Of a stretch of DNA of 39,326 nucleotides, positions 1-9,463 are shown piece by piece. The notes under the pieces were generated by a model. That model saw nothing but the letters and a program-made list of their open reading frames with translations, was not told where the DNA came from and did no database searches. Both the position numbers and the translations under genes were made by a program. How positions within the stretch are numbered: position 1 is the stretch's first letter; each line of letters starts with the position of its first letter. The DNA is from Parcubacteria group bacterium Gr01-1014_13 (lineage in GTDB: Bacteria > Patescibacteriota > Patescibacteriia > Magasanikbacterales > GWA2-37-8), in contig VMGB01000001.1 of assembly GCA_007376295.1 (NCBI GenBank), positions 246,643 to 285,968 of the forward strand. Direction: 5' to 3'.

Positions 1-175
1 CAACTTTATTGTCGCTAGTAACAACTGTATCCAACACCATGCAGGTGCCATTGGTCAGGACTTCCGGACCCGGACCCTCGGTTTCCTTGTGTATGATACC
101 CAGTACCAAAGACAGGATTACAGTTGCCATCAAAATTCCAAACAACGGACCGATAGGCAAAATAAGCTTCTTCAT
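1..175 (-). CDS. Small secreted/membrane-anchored protein, 3' end beyond window edge
   Basis: Minus-strand ORF not in the supplied track: MKKLILPIGPLFGILMATVILSLVLGIIHKETEGPGPEVLTNGTCMVLDTVVTSDNKV...; ATG at 175 preceded by AAGGAGGTGCAGTC; start overlaps the upstream stop (ATGA). Confidence 0.6.
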   Translation of the reverse strand, partial: MKKLILPIGPLFGILMATVILSLVLGIIHKETEGPGPEVLTNGTCMVLDTVVTSDNKV

Positions 176-648
176 GACTGCACCTCCTTGTTGTTCTCCT
201 TAACAAATGTGACTAGAGGGCAAATCTTCTGCTTCCTTGCCTGCACGAATCTCCATACAACGCGCACAAAACTAGGATTAGCAGTATCTGTCTTTTTTGG
301 TTTGTCTACTTGCTTCAACTTTCTATCAGTCCAGCTATTGTATAGGTAGCTACCTGAAATGATAAGGAGGACTAAAGTTACTACTGCACCTAGACCAACC
401 CCGTAGATTTTGAAGCCGAACAGATAAATCGGCAGTACGGTTAAGGAAGCGAGTGCTGAAATATACACAATGGCGTTAAGCAAAAGCACTAGCGGCGCAG
501 AGAATAGAATTGTGCGCATGAATTGGCATAGATTTGTTCCAGCCCTTTCTTTTTCCGAGGTCATACTCCACCTTTCCCAGAATTCTTCCATAATTCCTAA
601 TGACCAGAAATACCAGCGCACATACCATTTGCTTCTGTTGAGATCCAT
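172..648 (-). CDS. Hypothetical membrane protein (multiple TM segments)
   Basis: ORF re-started at ATG 648 after GGAAGGGGGGAA SD; hydrophobic segments; promoter TTGACT-17-TAATCT upstream. Confidence 0.65.
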   Translation of the reverse strand: MDLNRSKWYVRWYFWSLGIMEEFWERWSMTSEKERAGTNLCQFMRTILFSAPLVLLLNAIVYISALASLTVLPIYLFGFKIYGVGLGAVVTLVLLIISGSYLYNSWTDRKLKQVDKPKKTDTANPSFVRVVWRFVQARKQKICPLVTFVKENNKEVQS

Positions 649-668
649 TTCCCCCCTTCCTTTCTTCC

Positions 669-703
669 AAGAGATTAACACATGATGAGCGTGAAGTCAA
701 TGT
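669..703 (-). promoter_or_regulatory. sigma70-like promoter for 172..648
   Basis: Minus strand TTGACT-tcacgctcatcatgtgt-TAATCT, 17-nt spacer. Confidence 0.5.
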
Positions 704-895
704 TTATTCCTCCCAAGAAATAGCCTGAGTCGGACATGAATCTATAGCCATTTGCACCATAGCCTCTTCATCACCTGCAGGATCATATACCTCGGCTTTG
801 GTATTATCTTCATTCATTCGAAAAGTGCCAGCGCCAATAGACGGACAGAGTCCGCAAGCGATGCATTTATCTTTATCTATTTTCGGAGTTTTCAT
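704..895 (-). CDS. 4Fe-4S ferredoxin (small)
   Basis: CIACGLCPSIGAGTF ... DSCPTQAI motif. Confidence 0.85.
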   Translation of the reverse strand: MKTPKIDKDKCIACGLCPSIGAGTFRMNEDNTKAEVYDPAGDEEAMVQMAIDSCPTQAISWEE

Positions 896-897
896 AA

Positions 898-1224
898 TTA
901 AATCAAATCGTCTAAAACTTTATCTAAGTTAGCCATTTTTTCTTCAGGAGTCGGAGGTATGGCTTCGGCAGCTTTAGCTATCTCCCCTATTATTGTATCC
1001 GGATTTGCTCTTTGAATAATATTATCGTTGACCGATAGATTCGGGCCAAAATCGCAATTACCAAGACAACCACAATATTCTAAATCATAATCAGCGTTCT
1101 TTTGTGTATTTTCTAACCCAAAAGCCTGCTTTATTTTTCGCATAATACTTTCCGGCCCCTTTTTGGCGCAGGTAGGGTCGTTGCATACACGGATAACAAC
1201 TTGTTTAGGTGTAGTATTTTTCAT
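898..1224 (-). CDS. 2Fe-2S thioredoxin-like ferredoxin (NuoE-like)
   Basis: VCNDPTCAKKG...YCGCLGNCDFGPNLSVN; ATG at 1224. Confidence 0.75.
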   Translation of the reverse strand: MKNTTPKQVVIRVCNDPTCAKKGPESIMRKIKQAFGLENTQKNADYDLEYCGCLGNCDFGPNLSVNDNIIQRANPDTIIGEIAKAAEAIPPTPEEKMANLDKVLDDLI

Positions 1225-2416
1225 ATTTATTCGAGCGTTGCTGTTCAACAATTAATGGCAAGTATTTCATTATGTAATCAATGTCTTGTTTGGTGTTGCA
1301 ATGTCCAAAAGTAAAACGCAGACTACCACGTGATTGTTCTGTTGGAATACCCATAGCTTTTAAAACATGGGATTGATCTAAAGATTTGACTGTGCAGGCT
1401 GATCCGGTGGAACACATAACCCCGTATTCATCCAAATACAGAAGTAATGCCTCCCCTTCTATACCTGCAAAACTAACATTTAAATTATTTACTAATCTGT
1501 GTGGTCCAATTTCCGGACCGTTTAGTTTAACTTGTGGAATCTGTTTTTGTAATTTATCCCAAAAATATTTTACTAATCCGTCTAGACGTTTTGTTTCTTT
1601 ATCTTTACCAGCTTGGACTAATTCTAAGGCTTTAGCAAATCCCACAATGCCAGCAATGTTTTCGGTACCAGCGCGTAAGTTGCGTTCTTGTTCCCCGCCT
1701 AAAATTAATGGCTTAATAGCAACTCCGCGGCGCACATAAAGCATACCTATGCCTTTGGGGCCATAAATTTTACTGGCGTTAATAGTCATCAGATCAACAT
1801 GTAATTTTTCTACATCTAAATTCAGATAACCGGCTGCCTGACAAGCATCGGTATGAAAAAACGGATAAGAAGCTTTGTTTTCTTTGCGGTACTGCAAAAG
1901 TTTACGTCCAATTTCGGCAATTGGTTGAATAGCGCCAACTTCGTTGTTGGCAGACATTATGGAAATTAAAATTGTGTCCGGACGAATAGCCTTAATTACA
2001 TCATCAACATTTACCATTCCTTTGTCATTTACTTTTACATAAGTTATTTCCCAACCCGATTTTTTGAGATCTTCTAACGGATGTAATACGGCATGGTGCT
2101 CTATTGGAGTAGAGATAATATGTTTACCGTGCTGGAGATGGGCTTTGGCAATGCCGTAAATAGCTAGATTGTCCGATTCAGTACCACTGCCGGTAAAAAT
2201 AATGTTTTCGGGTAAGGCGCCAATAAATTTAGCTATTGTGCGTCGGCTGGTATTTAGAGCTTCATTGGCTTTAAGACCTTCGTGATACAGAGAAGAAGGG
2301 TTGCCATAAACTTTGCTAAAATATGGCTCCATAGCCTTAAGAACCGCCTTATCTATATAGGTAGTAGCGGCGTGATCCAAATATACATCTTTAGTTTTCT
2401 TTGGTTTTGGCAACAT
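1205..2416 (-). CDS. Cysteine desulfurase (NifS/IscS family)
   Basis: YLDHAATT, HTDACQAAG, NASKIYGPKGIG, CSTGSAC motifs. Confidence 0.93.
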   Translation of the reverse strand: MLPKPKKTKDVYLDHAATTYIDKAVLKAMEPYFSKVYGNPSSLYHEGLKANEALNTSRRTIAKFIGALPENIIFTGSGTESDNLAIYGIAKAHLQHGKHIISTPIEHHAVLHPLEDLKKSGWEITYVKVNDKGMVNVDDVIKAIRPDTILISIMSANNEVGAIQPIAEIGRKLLQYRKENKASYPFFHTDACQAAGYLNLDVEKLHVDLMTINASKIYGPKGIGMLYVRRGVAIKPLILGGEQERNLRAGTENIAGIVGFAKALELVQAGKDKETKRLDGLVKYFWDKLQKQIPQVKLNGPEIGPHRLVNNLNVSFAGIEGEALLLYLDEYGVMCSTGSACTVKSLDQSHVLKAMGIPTEQSRGSLRFTFGHCNTKQDIDYIMKYLPLIVEQQRSNKYEKYYT

Positions 2417-2417
2417 G

Positions 2418-2753
2418 TTAAATCTTTACTTTTTGTAGTACTTTAATAATATCTTTATTTAACTTGGCATTCATTTTGGATTTGGCCGCAGCCATCTTAC
2501 CTTCCATAATTTCAAATATCTTGTATAGGTTTAAATTTTTTAATGACCCGTGCACACGATAACCTCCGTTTACGCCTTGTTCGGCTTCAATAATACCTGC
2601 CAAATTTAATTTGCGCGCTATTTTTTGCAAAAACCAAAAAGAAATACCGGATTTTTCGGAAAATTCCCGCAGACTGACAAATGTTTTCTTTTTTCTGTTC
2701 AGATACTGCAGCAACTGAACTGCGTAATCTGTTTCTTTTTTTAAGGCAAACAT
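2418..2753 (-). CDS. Rrf2 family transcriptional regulator (no cysteines)
   Basis: N-terminal KKETDYAVQLLQYL, winged-helix and GVNGGYRV; no Cys residue in the ORF. Confidence 0.75.
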   Translation of the reverse strand: MFALKKETDYAVQLLQYLNRKKKTFVSLREFSEKSGISFWFLQKIARKLNLAGIIEAEQGVNGGYRVHGSLKNLNLYKIFEIMEGKMAAAKSKMNAKLNKDIIKVLQKVKI

Positions 2754-2755
2754 AT

Positions 2756-3346
2756 TTAGAATGGCAGGGTTAAATTTATATTCTTTTTTCCAGACAAGGC
2801 CTGATTGGCTGGGCCGAAATCAAAGTTAACGGCAAACGGGGTGATTTCTCCTACCAGGGATTTATAAAATAGCTGTTTGTTATTCTTACCAAATTCGTAA
2901 ATTTCTTTAGTTACTTTTACATCCTGTTCGCAATACTTCTTTATCTCATTTATCTTGCCCTCTTTCCACCAGCGTATCGCTTGTAAGCCATCAGCGCTTT
3001 TTTCCATATCCAGAGTAGCCATGGCAATATCGTTTAATTTTAGACGTATACCCACGCTTTCTTTGACTTTTTTCATGATATCCAAGTGATTTATCACTGA
3101 CAGATTGCCTGGATAATAGTTGTGGAGTATTGGTAAGTCAAAGTGTTCGCTGTTGTAGCCAATGATACGATCGGCTTTTTCCAAAATAGGCCAGAGTTTG
3201 TTTAGTTCATTCTCTTCAAAACTGGTATAGCTATCAGTGGCATAGCTATATATAGAAACGCAGGATATTTTAAATTTTTTAAAGTCATTGTCTACATCAG
3301 CAAAAGTATTTTGTGTTTCTATATCAAAAACTATTTCGTTTAACAT
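2756..3346 (-). CDS. Predicted 3'-5' exonuclease (PolB-exonuclease-like, RNase H fold)
   Basis: VFDIETQ, IIGYNSEHFDLPIL, YCEQDVKVTKEIYEFG. Confidence 0.75.
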   Translation of the reverse strand: MLNEIVFDIETQNTFADVDNDFKKFKISCVSIYSYATDSYTSFEENELNKLWPILEKADRIIGYNSEHFDLPILHNYYPGNLSVINHLDIMKKVKESVGIRLKLNDIAMATLDMEKSADGLQAIRWWKEGKINEIKKYCEQDVKVTKEIYEFGKNNKQLFYKSLVGEITPFAVNFDFGPANQALSGKKNINLTLPF

Positions 3347-4485
3347 AAAGTAATAGAATTATGACTAATATGGTATGAGATTACTTCGGTTTTGTCAATA
3401 ATAGATTCGTCGATTAATTTTTCGTATTTTAAGACATCTTTTAATCGAGCTTTGGTGGCCGGATGTTTGGCTACAAACAAGCTGCAACAATCCTCGTAAG
3501 GGCGAGCGGAAATTTCCATAGTACCAATTTTTCGAGCTAGGTCTATTATATCTTTTTTGTTTGTACCTATCAACGGAGCCAACTTTAATAACCCGGAAGC
3601 GTCATAGATGGCTGTCATATTTTCCAAAGTCTGTGAAGCTACCTGCCCCAAACTATCACCTGATACTAAAGCTAAAAACTTATTCTCTCGAGCAATTTTA
3701 TCAGCGATTTTATTGAATAGACGGCGTGTAACTATCATACGGTACTCCGCTGGTATTTTAATAACCACTTGTCTTTGCAGATTAGCAAACGGAACCATAA
3801 ACAGTTTGATTTCCGGTTGATATCGAGAAAGTGTTTTGGCTAGATCAAATATTTTTTCGCTTACTTCTTCAGTAACTTGGGTTTGATTTTGAAAATGTAC
3901 CAGACTTACTTCTCCGCCTCGGCACATTATTTTATACGCCGCCACCGGGCTATCTATACCACCAGAAAGCAAAGCTAGCACCTTGCCAGAGCTGGACGTG
4001 GGCAGACCACCAATGGCATTTTGAGTATTGCCGAAGATATATGCAGTATCTTTGCCGATAGCGATATGAATATTTAGATCTGGTTTACCTAAAGATACCT
4101 GCCAATTGTATTTTAAACGCACATATTCCCCTATCTCTTTTTCTATTTGTACCGATGAAAGAGGAAATTTTTTAAAAGACCGTTCGGCAGAGATTCTAAA
4201 TGTTTTTACATCCTTAACATTACCAATCAAGTTATCTATACTTTTTTTAATATCTTCCATCTCGTTTTTTACTTTCACAGCCTCTGCATAGTTGGCAAAA
4301 CCGGGAATAAGCGCTAGCTGTTCCAACTGTGATTCTTGGATATTTTCTAACCAAAGGCCACTTTCTATGCGAGCAGTTCTAACTCCCGGCAACAATTTTT
4401 CTAAGTTAGTTTTTAGTTGACGAAAAAAAAGATGCTGATTTGAGCCCTTGAGAAATATCTCGTCTATATGGATAATTACATTCAT
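3340..4485 (-). CDS. thiI: tRNA 4-thiouridine synthetase ThiI (no rhodanese domain)
   Basis: THUMP-like N-terminus, PP-loop LLSGGIDSPVAAYKIM, SGDSLGQVASQTLENM. Confidence 0.92.
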   Translation of the reverse strand: MNVIIHIDEIFLKGSNQHLFFRQLKTNLEKLLPGVRTARIESGLWLENIQESQLEQLALIPGFANYAEAVKVKNEMEDIKKSIDNLIGNVKDVKTFRISAERSFKKFPLSSVQIEKEIGEYVRLKYNWQVSLGKPDLNIHIAIGKDTAYIFGNTQNAIGGLPTSSSGKVLALLSGGIDSPVAAYKIMCRGGEVSLVHFQNQTQVTEEVSEKIFDLAKTLSRYQPEIKLFMVPFANLQRQVVIKIPAEYRMIVTRRLFNKIADKIARENKFLALVSGDSLGQVASQTLENMTAIYDASGLLKLAPLIGTNKKDIIDLARKIGTMEISARPYEDCCSLFVAKHPATKARLKDVLKYEKLIDESIIDKTEVISYHISHNSITLC

Positions 4486-4549
4486 ACCGGATTAGTCTTA
4501 ATTTGGCTTTATTCTACAGGTTTTTGGGAAATTGTAAAGGCTGGGTACG

Positions 4550-4578
4550 TTGACCTTTTGGCTAATTGGTGGTAAGTT
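4550..4578 (+). promoter_or_regulatory. sigma70-like promoter for 4622..4951
   Basis: TTGACC-17-TAAGTT. Confidence 0.35.
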
Positions 4579-4621
4579 TCCTTTAGTCATTTTCAAACCC
4601 AAAACAAGGAAGGGAGGCGAA

Positions 4622-4951
4622 ATGTCAGAAAAAATTCGTACTGCCGTGCTATCCCTTCCCTCGAAGGCGATGAACTGTGGTTTATGCGGAAAGCAGGCTG
4701 ATGGGCAGTGCACTCAATGTTCTGCCCCAGTGTGTAAAGTTTGTTGGAAAACCCATAAAGATAAACACAAGCCATCTTTGACGGCGATGAACTGTGTTAC
4801 CTGCGGTTTGCCGCCGGACGGACAATGTGCGTATTGTCCGGCTCCGTTGTGTCAGAATTGGGGTTGCCGAGAAGAACACGAAGCAAAACATTCTGACGCG
4901 CGAAGCGACGAAGAAAAGAGAAATAATCCGTTAAAAATAAAAAGGCCGTGA
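4622..4951 (+). CDS. Tandem B-box-like zinc-finger protein
   Basis: Two CxxC-x7-CxxC-x4-C...H...H units (AMNCGLCGKQADGQCTQCSAPVC / AMNCVTCGLPPDGQCAYCPAPLC); SD aagggaggcgaa before ATG 4622. Confidence 0.7.
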   Translation: MSEKIRTAVLSLPSKAMNCGLCGKQADGQCTQCSAPVCKVCWKTHKDKHKPSLTAMNCVTCGLPPDGQCAYCPAPLCQNWGCREEHEAKHSDARSDEEKRNNPLKIKRP

Positions 4952-4965
4952 AAACGGCTCTACCC

Positions 4966-4995
4966 AGGACATCTACAAACGTAGCTGTCCTTTTT
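4966..4995 (+). terminator. Intrinsic terminator
   Basis: AGGACA-tCTAC-AAAC-GTAGc-TGTCCT-TTTT. Confidence 0.6.
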
Positions 4996-6070
4996 AATTT
5001 GAAGCTAAAAGCTGTTTCATCTCTACTGCATTTCGCAATTGTCCGCAAGCGGCAGCGATATCTTGGCCTTGGGAGTAGCGGACAGTAGAAACGAATCCAG
5101 CGTCTATAAGTGAAGTATGCCAGTGTTCAATGTTTTCTTTTGGTGATTCATTAAAATCTGAAGGTAAAGCAATCGTAGAAATATTGTTGTAAGGAATCAG
5201 ATTTATTTTAACTTTCCCCAGTTTGGAAGCCAAGGTCATCAAAGCCTTTAGGTCTTTTGGTCCATCGTTTACTCCGCCAAGCATAATATATTCTAGACCG
5301 ATATAGTGCGCGCGGCTAGGATGCATCTGATGATACTTTTTTGACCAGCCCACCAGATAATCCAAAAATCCTGGTTGGTGTGAAGGCATGATAGCAGCGC
5401 GGGTTTGTTCGATAGCGCTGTGTAAAGATAAGGCAAAGCGGACGGCAGGAAAATCTTTATCTACAGCCAGCTTATCCATCATTACCGGAATACCGCAGGT
5501 AGAAAGAGTGATTTGCTTCTGGCCAATATTTGTATAGTTTAAAATAATATTTAAAGCGTTTTTAATATTATCATAATTAAGCAACGGTTCTCCCTGACCC
5601 ATTATCACCATATTGTCTATCTCACCCAGACTTCTTTCGGCCAAAAACTTTTGCCAAAAACGAAATTGATCCACAATTTCTTCGACAGTTAAATTTCGAG
5701 TAAATCCAGCTTTGCCAGTGGCGCAAAAAGCACATTTCATGCCGCAGCCTACCTGGGAAGAAATACATATAGTATAGCGATCTCGACCGCCATCTCGGGT
5801 GAGATTTTTTCTGCCCATCAGAACCGCTTCTACCAATCTGTCATCGGAGAGTTTAAGTAAAGCTTTTTTGGTGTTGTCCCTTTTGCTTTCGTGCATGGCG
5901 TGTACGCGTACAGAGAGCCACGGTTTGTCTTTTAATTTTTCCCGTAAGTCTTTAGGTAAAGTGCTAATTTTTTCATAGCTGTCTGTATTTACATCAAACC
6001 AGGCCCGGAACACTTGGTCCTGCCGAAATTTCTTTTCTGGGGCTAAGGTTTGTAATAAATCTATGGACAT
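4994..6070 (-). CDS. rlmN: 23S rRNA (adenine2503-C2)-methyltransferase RlmN
   Basis: Radical SAM CGMKCAFCATGKAGFTRNL, GQGEPLLNYDN. Confidence 0.95.
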   Translation of the reverse strand: MSIDLLQTLAPEKKFRQDQVFRAWFDVNTDSYEKISTLPKDLREKLKDKPWLSVRVHAMHESKRDNTKKALLKLSDDRLVEAVLMGRKNLTRDGGRDRYTICISSQVGCGMKCAFCATGKAGFTRNLTVEEIVDQFRFWQKFLAERSLGEIDNMVIMGQGEPLLNYDNIKNALNIILNYTNIGQKQITLSTCGIPVMMDKLAVDKDFPAVRFALSLHSAIEQTRAAIMPSHQPGFLDYLVGWSKKYHQMHPSRAHYIGLEYIMLGGVNDGPKDLKALMTLASKLGKVKINLIPYNNISTIALPSDFNESPKENIEHWHTSLIDAGFVSTVRYSQGQDIAAACGQLRNAVEMKQLLASN

Positions 6071-6115
6071 ATGAGATTTTTCAGTATGCCATAGTTTTTG
6101 AGTTTTGGCAAGAAG

Positions 6116-8299
6116 CTAAACCAAGGCATTTAATATCTTTTCTTTAACATCCTTCGATGTCATGTCGGCAACTTCATACACTTCGGCCACATTTCCAGAT
6201 TTTAGGTAGTGAGTTATACCAATCGCTTTTTTGTTATAATTTGGTTGCAACATAAATGGATACAAAAATCCTGGCCAGCCGTTGTGCAAAGTTACAACCA
6301 GAGACCTTTCTTCGTCCGGCAAAATTTCTTGGGCCTTGGTTGGATTATTTTTCCTTAAGTCTTCAAATAATTCTGGAGAAGTAACTGTAATAATTTTGAC
6401 ATCCAGTCCCTTGGCTTCTAATTCTGGTAAAATTGCCAAGGTATTTTGCAAAATCTGCATACCACAAATGGCTAGCACCAGTTTGTTTCCTTTCCCAGAA
6501 AATTGTTTGTACACATACGCGCCATTGTTCGCTTCTATGGCTGCTGGCACTTCGCCGCGTTTGATTACCGGTTGTTCCGGCCTATATACCGACAAAACAA
6601 TCGGTTCCCCTTTTTCGAGTGCATGGAATAGCATCTCTATGGTCTCATTAGCATCTGTGGGCTTATACACCTTTATACCGGGCAGAGCGTTGTAAAGCGA
6701 CATCCAATACATTCCTTGGTGTGTAGGGCCATCCTCGCCTGTTTCTGGGCCGTCATGGGCTGCCAGAGCAATAAAAAAGCCTTTGGTTTTGGGGTTAAGC
6801 TCGTTGCCGATGATAGCTAAACGAATAGCATTGGCCATCATATTGGTAAAGACGGCAAATGTGCCAAATACAGATACCGGCCTGTATCCGCCAGGCAAAA
6901 TATCTTGAGTAAGTCCTGCGCCCATCATGGCCATGTTTTGTTCAGCAATCCCATATCGAATACCGCGGCCTAATGGATTTTTTCTGCTAATAAGTCCGTA
7001 AACTTCTTCGGCAGAATTTGTCAGAACAGATTTGGCTAAATCCCCTGCTCCGGCATAAAAAAATGCTGTTTGTTTCATATACCAATTAAACCAGGCTTGA
7101 ACAGCTTTGCGTGTAGAAACTTTTGAACCTTCGGCAAAAACTAATTCAGAAGGCAAAACCTTCGGACGTTTTATGGAAAGTGGATCCACAATCTGGCGAC
7201 CGGCCAGAGATTTTTTCATTTTTTCCACCAAAACTGATTCTGGTAAAACTTTTTTAGCTCCGATTTCTAATCTTTCCAAAATATATTTTTCATCTTCACT
7301 GGTAATTTCCGCCAGTACGGTTTGGATATCGGCCATTACTTCTCCTTGCTTGCCGGGAATATCAAATCCTAAATTTTTCATGATACTTACATAATCATCA
7401 TGCTTGGCAGCTATTCCGTGCGATGCAGCCGTGTTTTCCATCTTGCCGTAACTTTTTCCTTTTAAGGTATGACAAATAACTACGGTTGGCGAATCATTAG
7501 CAAAACCTTTTGCAGCTAAATTGTAGGCATAAGCGACTTCTAAAACATTATGTCCGTTTGTTTCGATAACATTCCAACCCAAACCTAACCAGTGATTTAT
7601 AATCGGCGAAGCTATCACTTCTTCTATTTCCGCATCAATACCAAAATGATTGTAATCAAAACTGACAATCATATTTTTGAGTCCATTGGTGGCAATAATA
7701 TTGCGTGCTTCATAAGTCATACCTTCTTCACTCTCAGCATCACCCATAAAAACCCAGGTTTTTGTGTCTAGTCCGCAAGACGAATGCACTAAGGCCATGC
7801 CGCCAGCAGCAGAAAGTCCGTGGCCAGATGGACCGGTAGTGAAATCAGAATATGGGTATTGCGCTTCGGCGTGCCCCTGCGGGCCATCAGCATGACGAAA
7901 ACGAAGCAAGTCTTCGGGTAAAACTGCTTTTACTGCAGCCTCGGAAAATTGTCGGCCGTTGCGTTTTAAAATTTCATAATACAAAGCTTGTCCAGTAAAA
8001 AGCAAAGGCGTGCAATGCCCAGCGCTCCAGATTAATCTATCTCGGCCAGGATTTTTGGGATTAGTTGGGTCAAAGGCCATTACCCCGCCCAAAGTCATAG
8101 CCAAAAATTGCTCTACTTTGCCGCTACTACCCGGATGACCAGATTGGCCAGCTTCGACAGCGGCAAAAATTAGGCCGCGCAAAATTCTGGCCAATTTGTC
8201 TAGGCGTTTGACGTCAATGCCTTTTATATTGGCTATTTTTTTATTTTGAAGATTTATATATTCCGGAGCAGATGAGTTTATTTTTGATTTTTTGGGCAT
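6116..8299 (-). CDS. tkt: Transketolase (single chain)
   Basis: GHPGSSGKVEQ, GPSGHGLSAAGGMALVH, GDAESEEGMTYEA, AAHDGPETGEDGPTHQG; start trimmed to ATG 8299 (MPKKSK...). Confidence 0.9.
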   Translation of the reverse strand: MPKKSKINSSAPEYINLQNKKIANIKGIDVKRLDKLARILRGLIFAAVEAGQSGHPGSSGKVEQFLAMTLGGVMAFDPTNPKNPGRDRLIWSAGHCTPLLFTGQALYYEILKRNGRQFSEAAVKAVLPEDLLRFRHADGPQGHAEAQYPYSDFTTGPSGHGLSAAGGMALVHSSCGLDTKTWVFMGDAESEEGMTYEARNIIATNGLKNMIVSFDYNHFGIDAEIEEVIASPIINHWLGLGWNVIETNGHNVLEVAYAYNLAAKGFANDSPTVVICHTLKGKSYGKMENTAASHGIAAKHDDYVSIMKNLGFDIPGKQGEVMADIQTVLAEITSEDEKYILERLEIGAKKVLPESVLVEKMKKSLAGRQIVDPLSIKRPKVLPSELVFAEGSKVSTRKAVQAWFNWYMKQTAFFYAGAGDLAKSVLTNSAEEVYGLISRKNPLGRGIRYGIAEQNMAMMGAGLTQDILPGGYRPVSVFGTFAVFTNMMANAIRLAIIGNELNPKTKGFFIALAAHDGPETGEDGPTHQGMYWMSLYNALPGIKVYKPTDANETIEMLFHALEKGEPIVLSVYRPEQPVIKRGEVPAAIEANNGAYVYKQFSGKGNKLVLAICGMQILQNTLAILPELEAKGLDVKIITVTSPELFEDLRKNNPTKAQEILPDEERSLVVTLHNGWPGFLYPFMLQPNYNKKAIGITHYLKSGNVAEVYEVADMTSKDVKEKILNALV

Positions 8300-8327
8300 A
8301 AAAGAATTAATACATAACAATTTATTA

Positions 8328-8360
8328 TTTATTGTACCGATTTTATCATTTTTAAACAAG
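8328..8360 (-). promoter_or_regulatory. sigma70-like promoter for transketolase
   Basis: Minus strand TTGTTT-17-TACAAT. Confidence 0.45.
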
Positions 8361-8420
8361 TCATTGACACACGTGCTTTTTTGTGTCATCTTTATTCTGT
8401 TCACAACAACGGAGGAATCC

Positions 8421-8771
8421 ATGAAATGGCAAGATGTTCTCAAAAGAAATGATATCGTCGGCGGAGAATTAGAAACACAGGAAGATAATGACATATACCG
8501 TGGCCCTATTAAGAGCATCGAACTCAAGGAAGGTGTGGTTTACATAGAGCTAGAGTGGTGTGCCACAATGCCGCAACCCGGCAATTCCGGCTTTGGAAGA
8601 TGGCGGGTACATGACATGACAAGTGTCGGTCTCAGTGCTGAGATCACACCACGAGAAATTAGCGATAATCGTCTCATGATAACACCTCCAATGCTTGGAA
8701 TCTGGGTCATTTTCCCCAAAGGTGGCAGCAAGCTTGATCCCAATATAGTGGCCGGACTCAAAGTTCTTTAA
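8421..8771 (+). CDS. Hypothetical protein (116 aa)
   Basis: SD ggaggaatcc before ATG 8421; terminator downstream; TTGACA at 8364-8369 but weak -10. Confidence 0.6.
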   Translation: MKWQDVLKRNDIVGGELETQEDNDIYRGPIKSIELKEGVVYIELEWCATMPQPGNSGFGRWRVHDMTSVGLSAEITPREISDNRLMITPPMLGIWVIFPKGGSKLDPNIVAGLKVL

Positions 8772-8795
8772 ACTTGGCTTAATATTCAAACTCCG

Positions 8796-8828
8796 CTCGC
8801 TAAACACTATTTAGCGAGTTATTTTTTT
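8796..8828 (+). terminator. Intrinsic terminator
   Basis: CTCGCTAAA-CACTA-TTTAGCGAG followed by T-rich tract. Confidence 0.75.
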
Positions 8829-8892
8829 AAGCTATTCCATTTTTTAAAGGAAGTGCTACAATTGAAAATAGCTTACTTTTAACTATAACCAT

Positions 8893-9372
8893 ATGGATGA
8901 GCAAAACCCTCCTAACCCAGCGACCCCTATCAATCCTGAAGGTACTCCTCCAGAGCCAACCCCACAGCCTACACCAGCACCTACACCTACTCCACAACCA
9001 GAACCAGTACAGCAGCCGCAACAAGAACAAAAACCACCAGAACAACCAGCGGTATCCCAGTCACAACCGGCAAAACCAAAACATAGCACGTTGATGGCGG
9101 TTTTGGCCTACGTTTTATTCTTTATCCCTCTCCTAACCGATGCCAAAAATGACCCTTTTGTTAAATTCCATGTAAAGCAAGGTTTGGTACTATTTATCGC
9201 TTGCTTGGCCACTGGAATCATCGTACGAATGCCTGTAATTGGCTGGATATTAATAGCCCCTTTAAATATATTCCTCCTTATCCTCTGGATAATCGGCGTG
9301 CTTAACGCTTTAGGCGGAAAACAAAAACCTCTGCCTGTAATCGGCCAGTACGGCGAAAAGTTTGACTTCTAA
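8893..9372 (+). CDS. DUF4870-like membrane protein with Pro-rich N-terminus
   Basis: PTPQPTPAPTPTPQP low-complexity N-terminus, then HSTLMAVLAYVLFFIPLLTDAKNDPFVKFHVKQGLVLFI. Confidence 0.7.
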   Translation: MDEQNPPNPATPINPEGTPPEPTPQPTPAPTPTPQPEPVQQPQQEQKPPEQPAVSQSQPAKPKHSTLMAVLAYVLFFIPLLTDAKNDPFVKFHVKQGLVLFIACLATGIIVRMPVIGWILIAPLNIFLLILWIIGVLNALGGKQKPLPVIGQYGEKFDF

Positions 9373-9381
9373 ATCCACACT

Positions 9382-9413
9382 AAAAGCCCGGGAATACAAT
9401 CCGGGCTTTTTTT
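9382..9413 (+). terminator. Intrinsic terminator
   Basis: AAAAGCCCGG-gaatacaat-CCGGGCTTTT TTT. Confidence 0.8.
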
Positions 9414-9414
9414 G

Positions 9415-9445
9415 TTGACACTCCGTTGCCAATAAGGAATAATAT
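9415..9445 (+). promoter_or_regulatory. sigma70-like promoter for 9464..10062
   Basis: TTGACA at 9415 then TAATAT-like -10, spacer about 18-19. Confidence 0.45.
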
Positions 9446-9463
9446 CATCCTCAAGGAGGAAAC

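Noticed and set aside
8300-8527. N-terminal extension of the transketolase ORF
   Set aside because: Overlaps the divergent promoter region and the 8421 gene; homology begins after MPKKSK at 8299.
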